The notes under the pieces are model-generated. The model searched no databases and was not told the DNA's origin. It saw only the letters and a list, made by a program, of their open reading frames with translations. The position numbers and the translations under genes are program-made. A stretch of 64,000 bases of DNA from Allium sativum (Eukaryota > Streptophyta > Magnoliopsida > Asparagales > Amaryllidaceae): assembly GCA_030737875.1 (NCBI GenBank), contig CM060926.1:169668579-169732578 (forward strand), written 5' to 3'. Below, one piece after another: positions 46,130 through 58,577 of this stretch (positions within the stretch are counted from its first letter, which is position 1; each line of letters begins with the position of its first letter).

Positions 46130-48044
46130 CCCCCCCCCCTTCATTTTAAACTCACTCCCCCTCCTCCTCTTTCAAGCTTTGGCAATGGCAGAAATAATAA
46201 TAAAATATTAGGAAATAGGGAAAAGGGAAGGAAGGGAGAAAGGAGGGCAAGACGGGGAGCTAGGGACTCTTAGGCAGAGGCTTGGGCTTCGCGGGGTAAG
46301 TTTTTAAATAATATTTATTTATTTATTTGTGTAATATATATATATATTATAATTAAAATAGAATTTGTAAAAATAAATATCAGAACATTCTAAGGGTGAC
46401 AGAGAGGATAGTGTCTAAGGCTTGAGTTTGGAAAATATAGTTTCCTGCTCTCCCTGGCTATCCCTAACTGATCCGACGGATGGGATGATTAATTTAAATT
46501 TAAATTTAAAATTTAATTTGAATTTAAAACAGACCAGGGGCATTTTCGTAATTTTTAACCATAAACTTTAAAAGCTTATAACTTTTTCAAAACAAGTCGG
46601 ATTTCCACGAAACAAGGACCGTTGGATTCTTATCGGAAAATACTTTAAAATGAGTGGAAGCAGATTTTTGATCCGGGTTAAAAAATTTAAGTTATAATTA
46701 AATGAATATTTTTAAATATTTTATTTGAAAATTAAATTTAATTAATATTAAAATGGTTTTTCAATTTTAAAAAAATTTGGATATGGCTAGAGATGGGAAA
46801 GTATGATTTTTTAGAAGGGTAGGGAAGGTAATTTGGCTAATAACGCAATTAGAAATTAATTAAGATAAAAATAATTTAATTAATTTAATTAAATATATAT
46901 TCATTTAAATTAGGTAAATATTGTAAATAGCATAACTTTTGCATACATTAACGAAATTTAACGAAACAGGATCCGTTGGGATCGTATGGACGAGCACTAC
47001 GCAATGGAACTGACCGCAAGTGGATTGGAGCTCGTTTGGATTTATGGTGAAATTTAACGTCTGAACCAAATCAATGACCGATTATCGTTATTCAACGATA
47101 AACCGTTCAAGGTGAGTAAATCTCACTAACTCTGAGCACTTTATATTTTTATAAAGTATTTTTAGAACTGATAATTATTGGTTGAATTGCTGAGTGTTGA
47201 TTGTTTGGTTGAACTGCTAGTCAATTGATTGAAAATACCGATATAGTTATATATATCGTTAACCGATGTGGATTTTGTTTATCAGAATACCTCATATTGA
47301 AATGAAATTGATGTGAATTATATTGTGTAACATCTGTGGATGCAGGGAAACAGGTCGGAGGAATCCAACTGGATTCCTCAACATTTATTTATCGTTTTTC
47401 ATATATTCTGATATATGATGTGTTATATCATCTGTTGTTGAACCTGTGTGTTTGGATGATGATTGAACCTTTTGATTTGGTATTTTTATACCATAAGTGA
47501 TACTAGAAAGTGAAAAGGGATTTTCAAAGTTTATTTTGAAAATAAATTATTTATATAAAATCAATAGATTTTATATATAAAAGGAAGAGAATTTCATGAG
47601 AGAAAATGATTATAGAATCAAAGCATTTGTAAAAAAAACAAATATTGGTGAAATCAAATAGAAGGGAAAATATTGGTGAAATCAAATAAAAGGGAAATAT
47701 TTGTGAAACGATTACAAATAGAAATAAAAAGGGAAACATTCGTAAAAGTATTTACAAATGGAATTGAAAAGGGAATATTCATGTAGGGAATAAAGAAAAG
47801 TTGACAGAAGTACTTATTTGTTAAATAAATAGAAAAGTTAAAAGAAATATTTATTTGTTGAATAAATAGAAAAGTTAAAGGAAATATTTATTTGTTAAAT
47901 AAATAGAAGCGAAAAGAGAATAGTTATTTGTTGAGTAAACGAATAGAAAAAGAATCTATTCAAGGGAAGTAATTCAAAGGAATTATTCCAAAGGAATTAT
48001 TCAAAAGAGAAAAGTCAAAGGGATTAATTCAAAAGAGTTAATCA

Positions 48045-48296
48045 ACTAGAGTTAAACCATTGGAGTTAAACTGTTAGAGTTAAACAGTTGAAGTTAAACT
48101 GTTAGAGTTAAACAGTTGGAGTTAAACTGTTAGAGTTAAACCATTGAAGTTAAACTGTCAGAGTTAAACCGTAAAGTTAAACAGTTAGAGTTAGTTATTT
48201 AGAGTTAACCAGTTAGAGTTATTCAGTTAGAGTTATCCAGTTAGAGTTATTCAGTTAGAATTAACCAGTTAGAGTTAATCAGTTAGAGTTAATCGT
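48045..48296 (+). repeat. GTTAGAGTTAAAC array in element B 3' LTR
   Basis: Counterpart of 40690-40940 with two substitutions seen. Confidence 0.8.
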
Positions 48297-48654
48297 TTTG
48301 AGTCAAATCGAACTAGAGTTATTCAAATATAGTAATCGAATAAGGGTTAATTGAATATTAGTTATTCAATTAGAATTGATTGAATCTAATTATTCGAGAT
48401 AGAGTTAAAAATAGACAAAGTTATTTAAGGATGAATTTCCATTTAGCACGACTGCTAGCGTAATTCGCAGGGCTACAGATAGCCTACGGCGGTCGAATGT
48501 TTCCTGAGGGAATCAGGCGTAACCATTGTGATCGCTGCGATCTAGAGTCAAGCAAATGGTGTTAAATCAAATAGTAATTAATCAATAGAAGTTAATTAAG
48601 TCGAGTTAGTCGAGTATTAGTAAATTAAGTAGGGTTAGTCAAAAAGGGAATTAA

Positions 48655-48910
48655 TCGAATATCACCTATTCGAAGTAGAGTTATCGAATATAGTTTATTC
48701 GAGAAGAGTAATCGAATATAGTTCGTTCGAAGTGTGTTAAATCGAATATAGTTATTCGAAGGAGAGAATTATCGAATATGGTTTATTCGAAGTGAGATTT
48801 TTCGAATATTAGTTATTCGAAGAAAAGGATTATCGAATATTAGTTATTCGAACAGGGGAATCGAATATAGTTTATTCGAAAGAGAATTATCGGATAGTGA
48901 TTATTCGAGA
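48655..48910 (+). repeat. palindromic TCGAATATAGTTATTCGA array in element B 3' LTR
   Basis: Counterpart of 41299-41552. Confidence 0.8.
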
Positions 48911-51462
48911 GTGAATCATACATGGAAATTCGATTATATCGAATCAAGGGAAGTAATGTTTACTTTCCATTTCAAATCAAGTTTTAATTATCTGTTAATA
49001 AAGTAGTTGGTTGTTTATTTATCCAAATTAAGATATGGAAATATATTTAAGTTAACATATTTTGAAAGCATGGAATTATAACATTTACGGTTATAATTAA
49101 ATGATTCAGTAAAGGAAGTAGATTCATAAATAGAATCCGAGAGTTCGCAAGGAAGTTTCTTAAAGAGTAATGTTTGAACTTTGTCTATTTCGAAGTTAGA
49201 AATGTTGTTCAGTTAAGGTCTGAGAGGTAATTATACCCCAACTTGATTGACTTCGTTTTTAACTAAGAAGTGGATAAGGTTCGAGAGTGAAAGGGGTTAA
49301 GTGAATTTAGTTAATGAGCGAAATGGTTGGTGTTGGCATAGCGATGTTTATTCAAACATCAGTCTAAACCCAATGAAGGAGATTTGGAAATGTCTTCCAA
49401 ATGAAAATCAGAAATGTTTTCTGAATATAGAAAATGAGAAATGGAATTGTTTTCCATTGTTAATAACGTATATTTTCTAAATATAGTAAATAAGAAATAT
49501 AGGAAAACAAGAATAAGGAAAAGGGTAAATTTATGATAATTTGATGATGAACGATGATTGATCGATAGAATTTCCATCTGGAAATAATATCGTTGTTTGC
49601 ACACCGACATGTTTTTAATTGATAGTTAAATCACCGACTATCAAAGTTTTGACCATTTTAACGTTGTTAATATGGAGAGACCGGTCGGATTATTATCCAG
49701 AGAACCACTCCGTATTGGCATAAGCGTTGCGAATCAAGTATGCTGAATATATTGAAGACGGAGTTATGCAAGGGCTATCCTATTTACAGAATAGTGCCTT
49801 CGGTTTGTCCAGTCCCAGGACAAACGTGAATGGACGAATGTCTGACAGAGTATATTCAAAGGATCGCGTAAGTTGATCTCTTCAAACGTACTTACGTTTG
49901 GTGGCAGAGGAATTCGTTTCTCTTAGCTGTATACCCGTGGTATTTTTGGTGAAATCAATTTGTGATTTGGCGGGTATGACGATGTGGCATTCAAAGTAAT
50001 GGAGGTGAGATCTGTCAAAAGATACGTTATGACCTCAAGCCTCATCCACCGGGAAATGACAAAAATCGGGCAGGCAGCATGGCTATGTGGGTCGCACCCA
50101 TTAGGATGTATGCTCACCTATCTAGAGAAATTCCTTTTGTTCTTAAATCTATCGATGCTGTCCCTTATCGGGAGACAGTTGCTGATCCCAACCATTGGTG
50201 ATATACATTCGATACACTCAAGCGAAATGAGTGGTCGGTCATATGTGGGCCGGGTTGCAAGATGTTCTTGTTGAACCCAGTGTATTTGCCTCTAGAGATA
50301 CATGTTCGGAAGGTGGTCCCATACCTTGTCAAGTTGGAATCCAATCTCCAATAAGTGCCTGCGAGTTTGATTGTATATTATATATGTAGAGCGTGAGATG
50401 CAAGCGTTCTACTAGATTTTAATTACTTGTGATTAGACATTATTATAATATCAGATAATATATGATTTCCAAAGTGTTTTGGGTTATCGTAAGGTAAAAG
50501 CCATCCGTATTTATGAGTGGATTGGTCTTACGATTATCTTTTCTTTTGAAAAGGATTTTGAAAAGTTAAACCAAATGATTGGAGTTTACTCACACCAGTC
50601 CCATGACTGACCCAGAGTTTTGTTTTGTTTTGTTTTCCCTAAACTCTTGGGTGCCCAAATTTGTACGGGCAGTCAAGTAGTCAGGATTTACAGGTATGCT
50701 TGAAGAGCTTGGAGCAGGAGGCTTCAAGATTTTTCTAGCTATTGATTATTCCGCTGTGATGAAAGTGTTGTACTCTGATAATGGTATGATATACATATAC
50801 TACTTTGATTTCAAGATATGTTGTCTATTATATTTTATTCGTTCCGCTGTGAGATTCGTGTTACTCTGATGTTGTTGTGTTCTTCTTCTTCTTCTTCTGT
50901 TCTAATTTTCTATCTTATCTATCCTCACCCTCAAATTTCTTTCTTGGACTATCCGGTAATTTCGACTTTTGATTGTTCGATAGGTGTTATATATCGGATA
51001 ACCAAGGTCGCTTTTTCCCAGGTCGTTACACACACCCCTTTGCATATGTTCATATAAGCATTAGTAATCTTGTAAGTACAATGGATGCCTGTGATTGGTG
51101 GATGAGTAGATGGATGATGGATGTTAGGATATACATTTTTCATAACTTGGAGATTTCGTGGACGAAATCCTTTAAGTAGAAGAGAATGTAACACCCTGTA
51201 ATTTTAAAGAACACTATAATGATAAACTAAAGAATACTTAATTAAATATTGGTAATTAAGTAAAATGGATTGCACCATTGCGTTCATCTCGGAATTTTTC
51301 TTAAGATAGACTCCAAATTTGCGTGAAACGGACATCATATGAAGAAGTTATTTAGCCTAGAACTTTGTATATGCACAAGAGAATTATATATATATACACA
51401 AATCAACCTAGAAATTCAAAAAATTCAAAACAGTGGAGCGGGAAGGTCAGGAGCGAAATCGA

Positions 51463-51629
51463 CCTGTTGGAGGGGTTGACCCAGGGTGTTTGGGGTCGAC
51501 CCATGGGTCAACCTTGGGGTCGACACCAAAAGGGGAGGGGATTCGACCCATATACAAATCTAGGAAAATTCGAATTTCTGAATGTGGACACGTTTCTTGA
51601 CCTTATTCGATGGCTTAAGGCTATAAATA
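51463..51629 (+). promoter_or_regulatory. GTCGAC repeat cluster and TATA box of the outer Gypsy 3' LTR
   Basis: Between 51463 and 51555 the words GGGTCGACCC, GGGTCAACC, GGGTCGACACC and TTCGACCC recur. TATAAATA follows at 51622-51629. The distance and the repeated dyads suggest an upstream activating region, an inference from layout. Confidence 0.45.
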
Positions 51630-52581
51630 GGACCTCATTTCTATTGTTTTATTCACCCACAACAATGGAGACAACGAGATGCTTCCCCAACATAGATTGA
51701 ATTAGCCAATTTCCTTCAACAACAACTTATACGCATTCAAGAATTTCTTCTATAGCTTCAGCCTATTGTTCTTTATTCTTTAGATGCAATCTCTTTGAGT
51801 TCGTGTTATTTTTATATACAAACATTTAATAAGTAATATTGACATGTTTATAAATATGGATCCAAACCTATGCCTATTAAGAATCTGATTCATACCTAAA
51901 ACATATTTGTTATCACATGTACACCTGATCTACTGTTCAGTCCTCATTTTCCTATTTCTATAATGCCTATTTCTGTCACCATATGCCTATTCTGTTATTA
52001 TGCCCAATTTTATCATCATATGCCTGTATTGTTATTATGCTTATTTATGTTCTCTTCTCTCCCTCCTTCCCTTTTTATTTTTATAGCCAAACTACCTTCG
52101 ATCCTAGGCCTATCGCCGAAATATGTGAACGAACGAAATTGGGAATGGTTCTGAATGATAAATTGGGGCATAACTTGTATTGTAAAACATGGCTGGGATT
52201 TGGGGGCATAATCTGTACATTGATCTAAAACTTTAATTTGGGCATAACTCGTATTATGAATCATGACTGGGACTTTTGGGGCATAACCTATACTGTACAA
52301 TTTGACTAAAACTTGGGACAAATGTTATATTGTGAATTATGACCGTAATTTAGGGTATATAAATATGTAGGTTTAATTTAAGATTAAACGGAACATGTTA
52401 ATGAAACGGTAAGTGACCTGTTGTAACTTGTAAAGATGCTTAATCTGTTAAAATGACTAATCTGCTGAAACATATTGAAGCTGAATACTTTAATTGAAAA
52501 ACCTACGATGAGCATGAGTAATTCCTAAATAGGATTATTATACAAAAAGATTGTTAATACAATTATGGCAATTAAGAAATT

Positions 52582-52832
52582 GTAACCGCACTTGGACACG
52601 AGGTTAAACTCAACTTGGGCTAGAAATCTGCCCGGAACTGCCCGACAAATCCAACATCCACAAGTCGTTACTTTAATGTGAGGGATCTTGTGCATAAATA
52701 TACATGTAACGGTGCTAAGACACGAGGTTAAGTCCTTCTTGTGGTAGAAGTCTGTCCGGAACCGCCTGCATATACAGCATCCACTAGTGGTCAACTTAAT
52801 GTGAGAGGTCCGGTGCATTAACATACATGAAC
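52582..52832 (+). repeat. two 123-bp tandem units in the outer Gypsy 3' LTR
   Basis: Counterpart of 32430-32680; units start TAACCGCAC (52582) and TAACGGTGC (52707). Confidence 0.75.
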
Positions 52833-54823
52833 GGGGAATGATATCAACCTATTATAATTAATTACATTAATGGGAATGTTATTTAGTAGGTAGTCTTATC
52901 CTAGGGACAAGTGGAAATTAAAACATACGTTATAATAAATGGAAAGAACACTTATTAGTAAGCCTTAGTTAAGAGAACTAGGTTAATAGATAAACAACGA
53001 TAAGTTGTAGTGACAGTGTAAGATGAAATTATGATTAAATAAAAAAACCAGGTTAATATATGAGGTATAACAAGTTATATTTAATCATAAATAATAAGTG
53101 ACATGTTAAACAGAAAACAAGTGAACTGAGATGGAGTATACTTAATTACATATTAAGTAAAACATGTTATTGTAACTATGGAATCAGATGATGAATAATA
53201 TAATGGGATTGTAGATTACTGTCGTTAATTACAATCCGGGGATAAGAGATTGTAAATTACTTTCATTAATTACAATCTAGAGAATAACATATTATGGGCT
53301 TATTAATAAACTTAAATGGATTAAGTTATACATATATGAAATTAATAAGCAAGAGGAACTTGGCAACTTGAAAAAGAAGTCAATGTGAATGGGAATAACC
53401 TATTAACCTGTAATACTTAACTTGTTTAAATTTGTGGGGGTTATATGAACCTGTCAAAATTGTGTAAGGGTTAAGTAAACTTGCTTGAATCAATGTGGGG
53501 TTAAGTAAATTTGTAAAATCTGTGGGGGTTAATTATGTAAACCCGACAAACTTAACCTATTTTATATGGTGGGGTTATGCGGGCTTGTTAATTTATTAGG
53601 CATAACCTGTCAAAATCCTAGTAGTGGGGATGCAAGCCTAGGCGGTGGCTTGTATCATCTGTTGTATGGGACCCGTATCAGTCAGTGACCCATCTTGGTA
53701 TCGAAAGGAGACCCCAAACTAGGTAGGGGTCAGGGCACGCTTGCTTGGTTGATTATAAGCGGTTCATTTGAGTGGGGGTGTTTACGGCGCATTCCGTTGG
53801 ACTCATGTGCGTGCATGAATCTGTTTGAGTTGGGATAACAAGATATTGTGACATTAATAGATGGTTGTGCCTCTCGAAAATAAAGGGGTTGCCACTTTAG
53901 GAAGGTATACATCCTACTGTGGGACTAGCATAGGGCATCCACAAGTTAGGGAGTCGATCGATTGGGGTAGCAATCAGGGTACATCTAGTCTTGCCTGTTT
54001 AAGAGCCCATTATTTTCGTTAGGGGCAACACCTGTCATTTTTATTGGGTTGCCTGTTATTATTGTTGGGGGTAAAAACCATCACTAGAAGTACACCTAAG
54101 TCTACCATCTGTTTCTGTAGGGATCATTCTGTTTCTATTATACTAGTATTGGTGCAGAGAAAAGTATTTGGGAAGTGCAGTATATTCTGTTTATTCTGTT
54201 TATCCTGCTCAGCCTATTATACCTGCATTATGATGCTGTTACTTCTCTCATCCAGTTTATATACCTATCTGCTTTTACTTATTTATATGCTTAAAGTAAC
54301 TAGACTCGCCAGAATTTATGTCTGACCTGTTTTGTTTCCTTTTCTCTCTTTTACACTTCCTCCCCAGGTTCTCAGGGTGTGAATACTCAGGCTTGATTAG
54401 GATCCTCTCTTCTGTTACTTCTTGGAGGTGCTTAGATGTACAGCTTTGATTTCCTATCTTCTCTAAGTTGGCTCTTTTTGGGTACTACGCTTTTAAATTA
54501 CTGTAATATGATGATTTTAGTACAAGGCAGGTACTTTAAATTGATGTAATGGGTTTTCTGTATTTTAGACTTATGTCATAACTGAATTTGGACCACAATG
54601 TTTTCTATTTGGAAAATAAAGTTTTAAATTCTGCTGTTATTTTATATCTGTCTTGTGATGATTCTATTTCTATTTACCTATAACGCTTCACAAAACTTAA
54701 TGCATTCTGTTAAAGAGTGACATTAACGATCGTGGGGTGTCTTAGGTCCTTACATAGAAAATTAACTCGACTTGTTCATCTTGAAATTTTAAAAACTCCA
54801 AATGAGACATGTTGGCTGGCGCC

Positions 54824-55438
54824 TAGGAATGGTAATTGGGTAAGTTGGGGAGGATTTCTCATGCTCTAGATGCATCCCGATCTTTTTAAACTTCGCCTAG
54901 ACCCTCTCCGTTCGGTGCCTGTCTAGAATTTTTTCCCATACCCAAAACACGTACGGGGTCGGGTGGACCCAACCCACGACCCGGTGAAATTGTGTTTTAA
55001 TGTACATAAATTTATATACTTATTTTTTTTATCACTAAACGATAAGTTATATAAAAATAATAATGTGTTTACAATGATAAAAATATAATAAAATGAGTTG
55101 TAAGATAATAGTTCAAAATGTATGCATTTGTTGCAACTTAATACTATGAAAAATTTACAGTTTGTTGATTGAAATAATATATATTCAATTCATAGCTACA
55201 TACCTAAGAAGATTAACAAGTAATCATTATAATTACAAAGTTTTTTATTTATGTTACAACAATGCGGGTCGGGTTTGGGTGGGTCAGCCGTGCCCCAGGC
55301 CCGACCCTAGACCCGGACCTTCAAAAGCGGGTCGTGGGTCTGCCCGTCCCGAAGACACAATGGGGCGGGTCCAAAAGGGTCAAAATAGGGGCGGGTCAAG
55401 CAGTTTTGGACCCCAGACCTGCCTCATTTCCATCCCTA
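54824..55438. mobile_element. hAT-like non-autonomous element, 615 bp
   Basis: It starts TAGGAATGGTAATTGGG and ends CCTCATTTCCATCCCTA, whose reverse complement TAGGGATGGAAATGAGG matches the start. Flanks CTGGCGCC (54816-54823) and CTGGCACC (55439-55446) form an 8-bp duplication with one mismatch. The ends are GC-rich with many GGGTCGGG or GCGGGTC words and the centre is AT-rich. There is no transposase; the short frame over 55262-55519 is a by-product of the GC-rich arm. Confidence 0.65.
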
Positions 55439-55446
55439 CTGGCACC

Positions 55447-55793
55447 CATTCTAAATAACCTAATTTCTAATTTAGTGGAACTATTACAAAGAGCCAACTC
55501 TAACACATATAGAAGTTAGCTTTCAGAATCGAATTATAATATTTTATTTTATTTTCAAAATCAAATACTATGAATTACAAGCTCTCATGACTACAAAATA
55601 CATCTGACATTCCTAAACTTGATAGCACACCATAACTATTTAGTGAAGATAAAAACTTATTTTTAAATTTAGTTTACTCAATTAAATAGTTTAAGTGAAA
55701 ACTAAAAATGTGACTGATAAGCAAGTTAAGGATTCTCAATGGTTTGACAAACAAAAGTTATGCAAGGTGTAAAATGCATATGCACACACACAC

Positions 55794-55830
<37 letters not shown>

Positions 55831-56251
55831 TGTATGTATATAACATATATGTAAGAAGTTAATATGGAGATTAATTAATCCAAAGAAAATGTTAGAAAAA
55901 GTAAGTAAATAACAACAAAAAGAGTTTATTTTATTAAGAAAATAACCATACACTTACAAAATTCACACTCTTACATGCTTCCAACACCATTCTCTTACAT
56001 AAAACCATGCTACTACACATGACGTGACAAGTAAGGGTGTATATTTCAGTCGAAAATAGGGTAGCAGGCCCAAGGGGTTTTACACAATTTCCATCCCTCA
56101 TTTTATTCGTAAATGTTTTCTATAAATACTCAGCCACTTCCATTCACTTATTTATGCAGAATCTCTTCTTTTCTTCCTCCTGTCAACACTTTACTAGCTT
56201 CTAAACTCTATCGCAAACATAAGAAAAGAAGTTAGAAATAACCCATCACTC
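55447..56251. other. intergenic DNA with a microsatellite
   Basis: No gene is seen. A compound (CA)n(TA)n microsatellite with ATGTATG interruptions lies at about 55783-55842. Confidence 0.5.
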
Positions 56252-56589
56252 CACTACTAGATAAACAGTGTATTCCAACGTCCAGTTTCCAACAGCCTCC
56301 AATGGCTATAAAGGAGCCGTCCGAAGCCGTTGGAAACCGATGAAATAATGGCCATTTGCGGCTGTTGGAAAATTTCCTGCATATTTCCAAAATCGTGACC
56401 TGGTGCTTATTCTTCATCCTCCTGCTCCAAATATGTTCTCCTCCCCCTCGAATTCTCCATTCCTCCACCTCCAAATTTGCTGCCATCACCCCCAACCATC
56501 AATCCAACCACCTTCGACGCCATTTACAAGCTGCTACTGCCCTTCTCCACCCTCGTAGCCATCCAAATTAGTAATTTTCCTAAACCTAA

Positions 56590-57560
56590 ATTTTAGGTTT
56601 TTTTATTTAAGGTTTAATTTAAATTGTGATTGATTCATACTTGTCAGTGTATGTATATTACATCATGCTACCCCCTAATTGTTGTTATTATCACCATAAT
56701 GATCAAATTATTACTGATTGAATTTTTTTCTAATTTAGTATATTATGTCATTTTATATTGATTTGTTTAGTATTGAACGCATGTGTGTGGTAGAGTTCGC
56801 AAATAGTACAATTTATGCAAACACGAAGTTTATATTATGTTAGGAGTGATGTTAATTTTGGATAATTTGTGCGAACACGAGTTTTCTGCTTATGGCGCGA
56901 TCACACGAATTGATCTGGTGTATAAATGACTTTGATAGGAATAGTCATAGTTAGGATTTAGTAAATTGTAAAAATATATAATTTAGTACATATGTAATAA
57001 GATGGTAAAATATAAACAAATTATATATTATTTAAATTTAATATAAACAAATATTTAAATCCTTTGATATTATTTGGCCCTATCTGACAAGTGTTGTATA
57101 TGATCATTATATGAATATCATTTTTTATACAAAACAAACATATTCATCTGATACATCATTTGTCGAATTTTTCAATGTATTGGACAAGTTACAAACACTA
57201 TAAAGTAATTATATTTTGTAAATCATATCACTTTAAACGATTCACAAAATTTCGACTGAATTTTTTTACATTTCTTGTGTACACGTATGTGTGTAAGGAA
57301 TAAGGGCGAAATACTGCTGAAATTTAGTGAAATAGTTCAAATGATATGACTTCTGAATGTAATTACTATTGTGTTCATAATGAGAAGTAGGGTGACTGAT
57401 CATCAAAGAAGACACATAAGTGTTAATGAACGAATAGTTGTTTATTTAAAATAAAGTTTGTAAAAAATATAAAATTTAGTACATGTTTACTAAATCAGTA
57501 AATAAAATTTAAATAAAATATATAATTTCATCATAGGTTTTAAAGTAGGAAAAATAGTCA
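56590..57560 (+). other. non-coding 5' part of the CACTA element
   Basis: AT-rich sequence between the subterminal repeats and the transposase. I see no conserved frame. It may be leader or intron, as transposase genes of this type often have introns. Confidence 0.4.
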
Positions 57561-57574
57561 ATTACTTTATTAAT

Positions 57575-57830
57575 CGAGGCTGGTGTATCAAAGAAGGGAA
57601 ATTAGTAGTGCAATAAGTGAACAATTTCAAAATGGGGTACAAGTGTTCACTGAGTTTGCTTCAAGCAATAATATTCGAAACGATGCAGAAATTTGTTGTC
57701 CATGTAGTAGGTGCAAATTGTTGAACTATTTAATACCGAATATGGTTAAAGTTCATTTGCGCCAGTAGTGTTTCGTACCCAATTATTTGTTGTGGGATCG
57801 TCATAGAGAAATTGTAGCCCCTAATAACCA
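57575..57830 (+). pseudogene. CACTA transposase-associated N-terminal domain
   Basis: The frame reads RLVYQRREISSAISEQF, then GVQVFTEFAS, then EICCPCSRCKL, VKVHLRQ, a stop in place of the next residue, and CFVPNYLLWDRHRE. This Y-R...F..G...F..FA...CPC..C...V..HL pattern is the plant transposase-associated domain that precedes the catalytic domain in CACTA elements. The cysteines are kept. A TAG after HLRQ (near 57767) and the absent ATG show decay. Confidence 0.7.
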
Positions 57831-57949
57831 AGAACAATCGGTGGAGGTCAATAATGATGAAGTTAGTACGAATCTCATGAAGATGTTGCGCGATCAGTGT
57901 TCCTACCATTGAAATTGGTAATGATGATGTTAAAGTCGAAGAGGAACCA

Positions 57950-58577
57950 AATGTTAAAGCTAAAAAAATATATGATTTATTGGATCATGCTAATAAAACC
58001 TTTTGGAATGGACGTAAAAGAGGCACTCAATTATCGGTAACTGCATAATACATTGTAATGAAATCAAAATACAAGCTTACGGAAGCTAGATTTACGGCCG
58101 TTGTTCAAGCTGCTAAATGTCATATGCCATCCAATAATTTAATGTTCGAAAATCATTATATGGTGGAAAAACTTATGTCATCTTTCGGTTTGCCTTATCA
58201 GAAAATAGGTACATGTTGAAAGGGTTGCATGTTATATTGGAAAGAAGACATCAATCCTAGAAATTGTAAAATATGTAATTAAGAAAGATACAAAACAAGG
58301 AAAAAGAAGGGAAAAGAAGTTTCATACAAGCATATGCATTATTTACTCATCACCCCTAGACTTCAACGATTATATGCATCATCTATAACAGCGCATCATA
58401 TGAGTGGCATAGTGTGAGAACACCTCAAGAAGGTATGTTGACACATCCATCCAAAGGAGAAGCATGGAAATATTTTAACAAGAAATATCCAAAATTCACA
58501 GTAGAGAGCTACAATGTTAGACTAAGTTTACGTACATCGTTTTCTCAGTTTGGTTCTAAATATTCATCTTGGCCTAT
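57950..58577 (+). pseudogene. CACTA Tnp2-type transposase, part 1, split by a solo LTR
   Basis: Typical Tnp2 blocks appear in order: KYKLTEARFTAVVQAAKCHM, LMSSFGLPYQKIGTC, KGCMLYWKEDINPRNC, LITPRLQRLYASS, THPSKGEAWKYFNKKYPKF, then FSQFGSKYSSWPI. Lesions: a TGA near 58216 just before KGCMLYW, a TAA after the KICN string near 58277, and a one-base loss near 58404 within the region encoding the conserved MRWH-like motif. The last codons TGG CCT AT are interrupted exactly at 58577 by the LTR. The enzyme would cut and join the CACTA ends; this copy is inactive. Confidence 0.75.

Larger units (their letters stand above)
37811..51030 (+). mobile_element. element B: young non-autonomous Gypsy-like element with giant LTRs
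   Basis: LTRs of 5861 and 5864 bp (37811-43671 and 45167-51030) flank a 1495-bp internal region. The target duplication CACAC is at 37806-37810 and 51031-51035. Each LTR begins TGTAACGGCC and ends GGTCGTTACA, an almost perfect 10-bp inverted terminus. PBS, a leader hairpin shared with element A, and a PPT (TTTAAGGGGGAAAGAA) are present; gag and pol are absent. Comparing the LTRs by eye I find about 17 substitutions and one 3-bp difference in a CTT run, so this is the youngest insertion in the window. It is of the same group as element A, but the arrays inside the LTR differ. Confidence 0.88.
45167..51030 (+). repeat. 3' LTR of element B (5.86 kb)
   Basis: Collinear and nearly identical to 37811-43671. 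Starts directly after the PPT. Confidence 0.88.
7924..54744 (+). mobile_element. outer Ty3/Gypsy (Tekay/Del-type) retrotransposon, nested and decayed
   Basis: The target duplication GGTCC lies at 7919-7923 and 54745-54749. The 5' LTR (7924-34586) is split by two later insertions into pieces 7924-8164, 20657-20968 and 31636-34586, about 3.5 kb in total. The 3' LTR is 51187-54744. A PBS TGGTATCAGAGC for initiator-Met tRNA sits at 34589. Remnants of gag zinc knuckles, protease, reverse transcriptase, RNase H and integrase/chromodomain follow in the order of chromovirus Gypsy elements up to 37350. The last part of the internal region is split by element B. Without the insertions the element would be about 10.5 kb. 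LTR divergence of about 10% in a 270-bp sample makes it the oldest element of the nest. Confidence 0.88.
51187..54744 (+). repeat. 3' LTR of the outer Gypsy element
   Basis: 3558 bp, uninterrupted, starts TGTAACACCCTG and ends GGGTGTCTTA before the target duplication GGTCC. It keeps a 17-bp ATTACTGTCGTTAATTA segment near 53215 that the 5' LTR lacks, and an intact TATA box. Confidence 0.85.

Noticed and set aside
37811..51030. Two 5.86 kb near-identical blocks as an assembly duplication
   Set aside because: PBS follows the first, PPT precedes the second, a perfect 5-bp target duplication flanks both, and scattered substitutions separate them; these are LTRs.
56232..56571. Frames of 71-87 codons on both strands near the CACTA end
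   Set aside because: They cover the terminal and subterminal repeats of the CACTA element; mutual shadows without domains.
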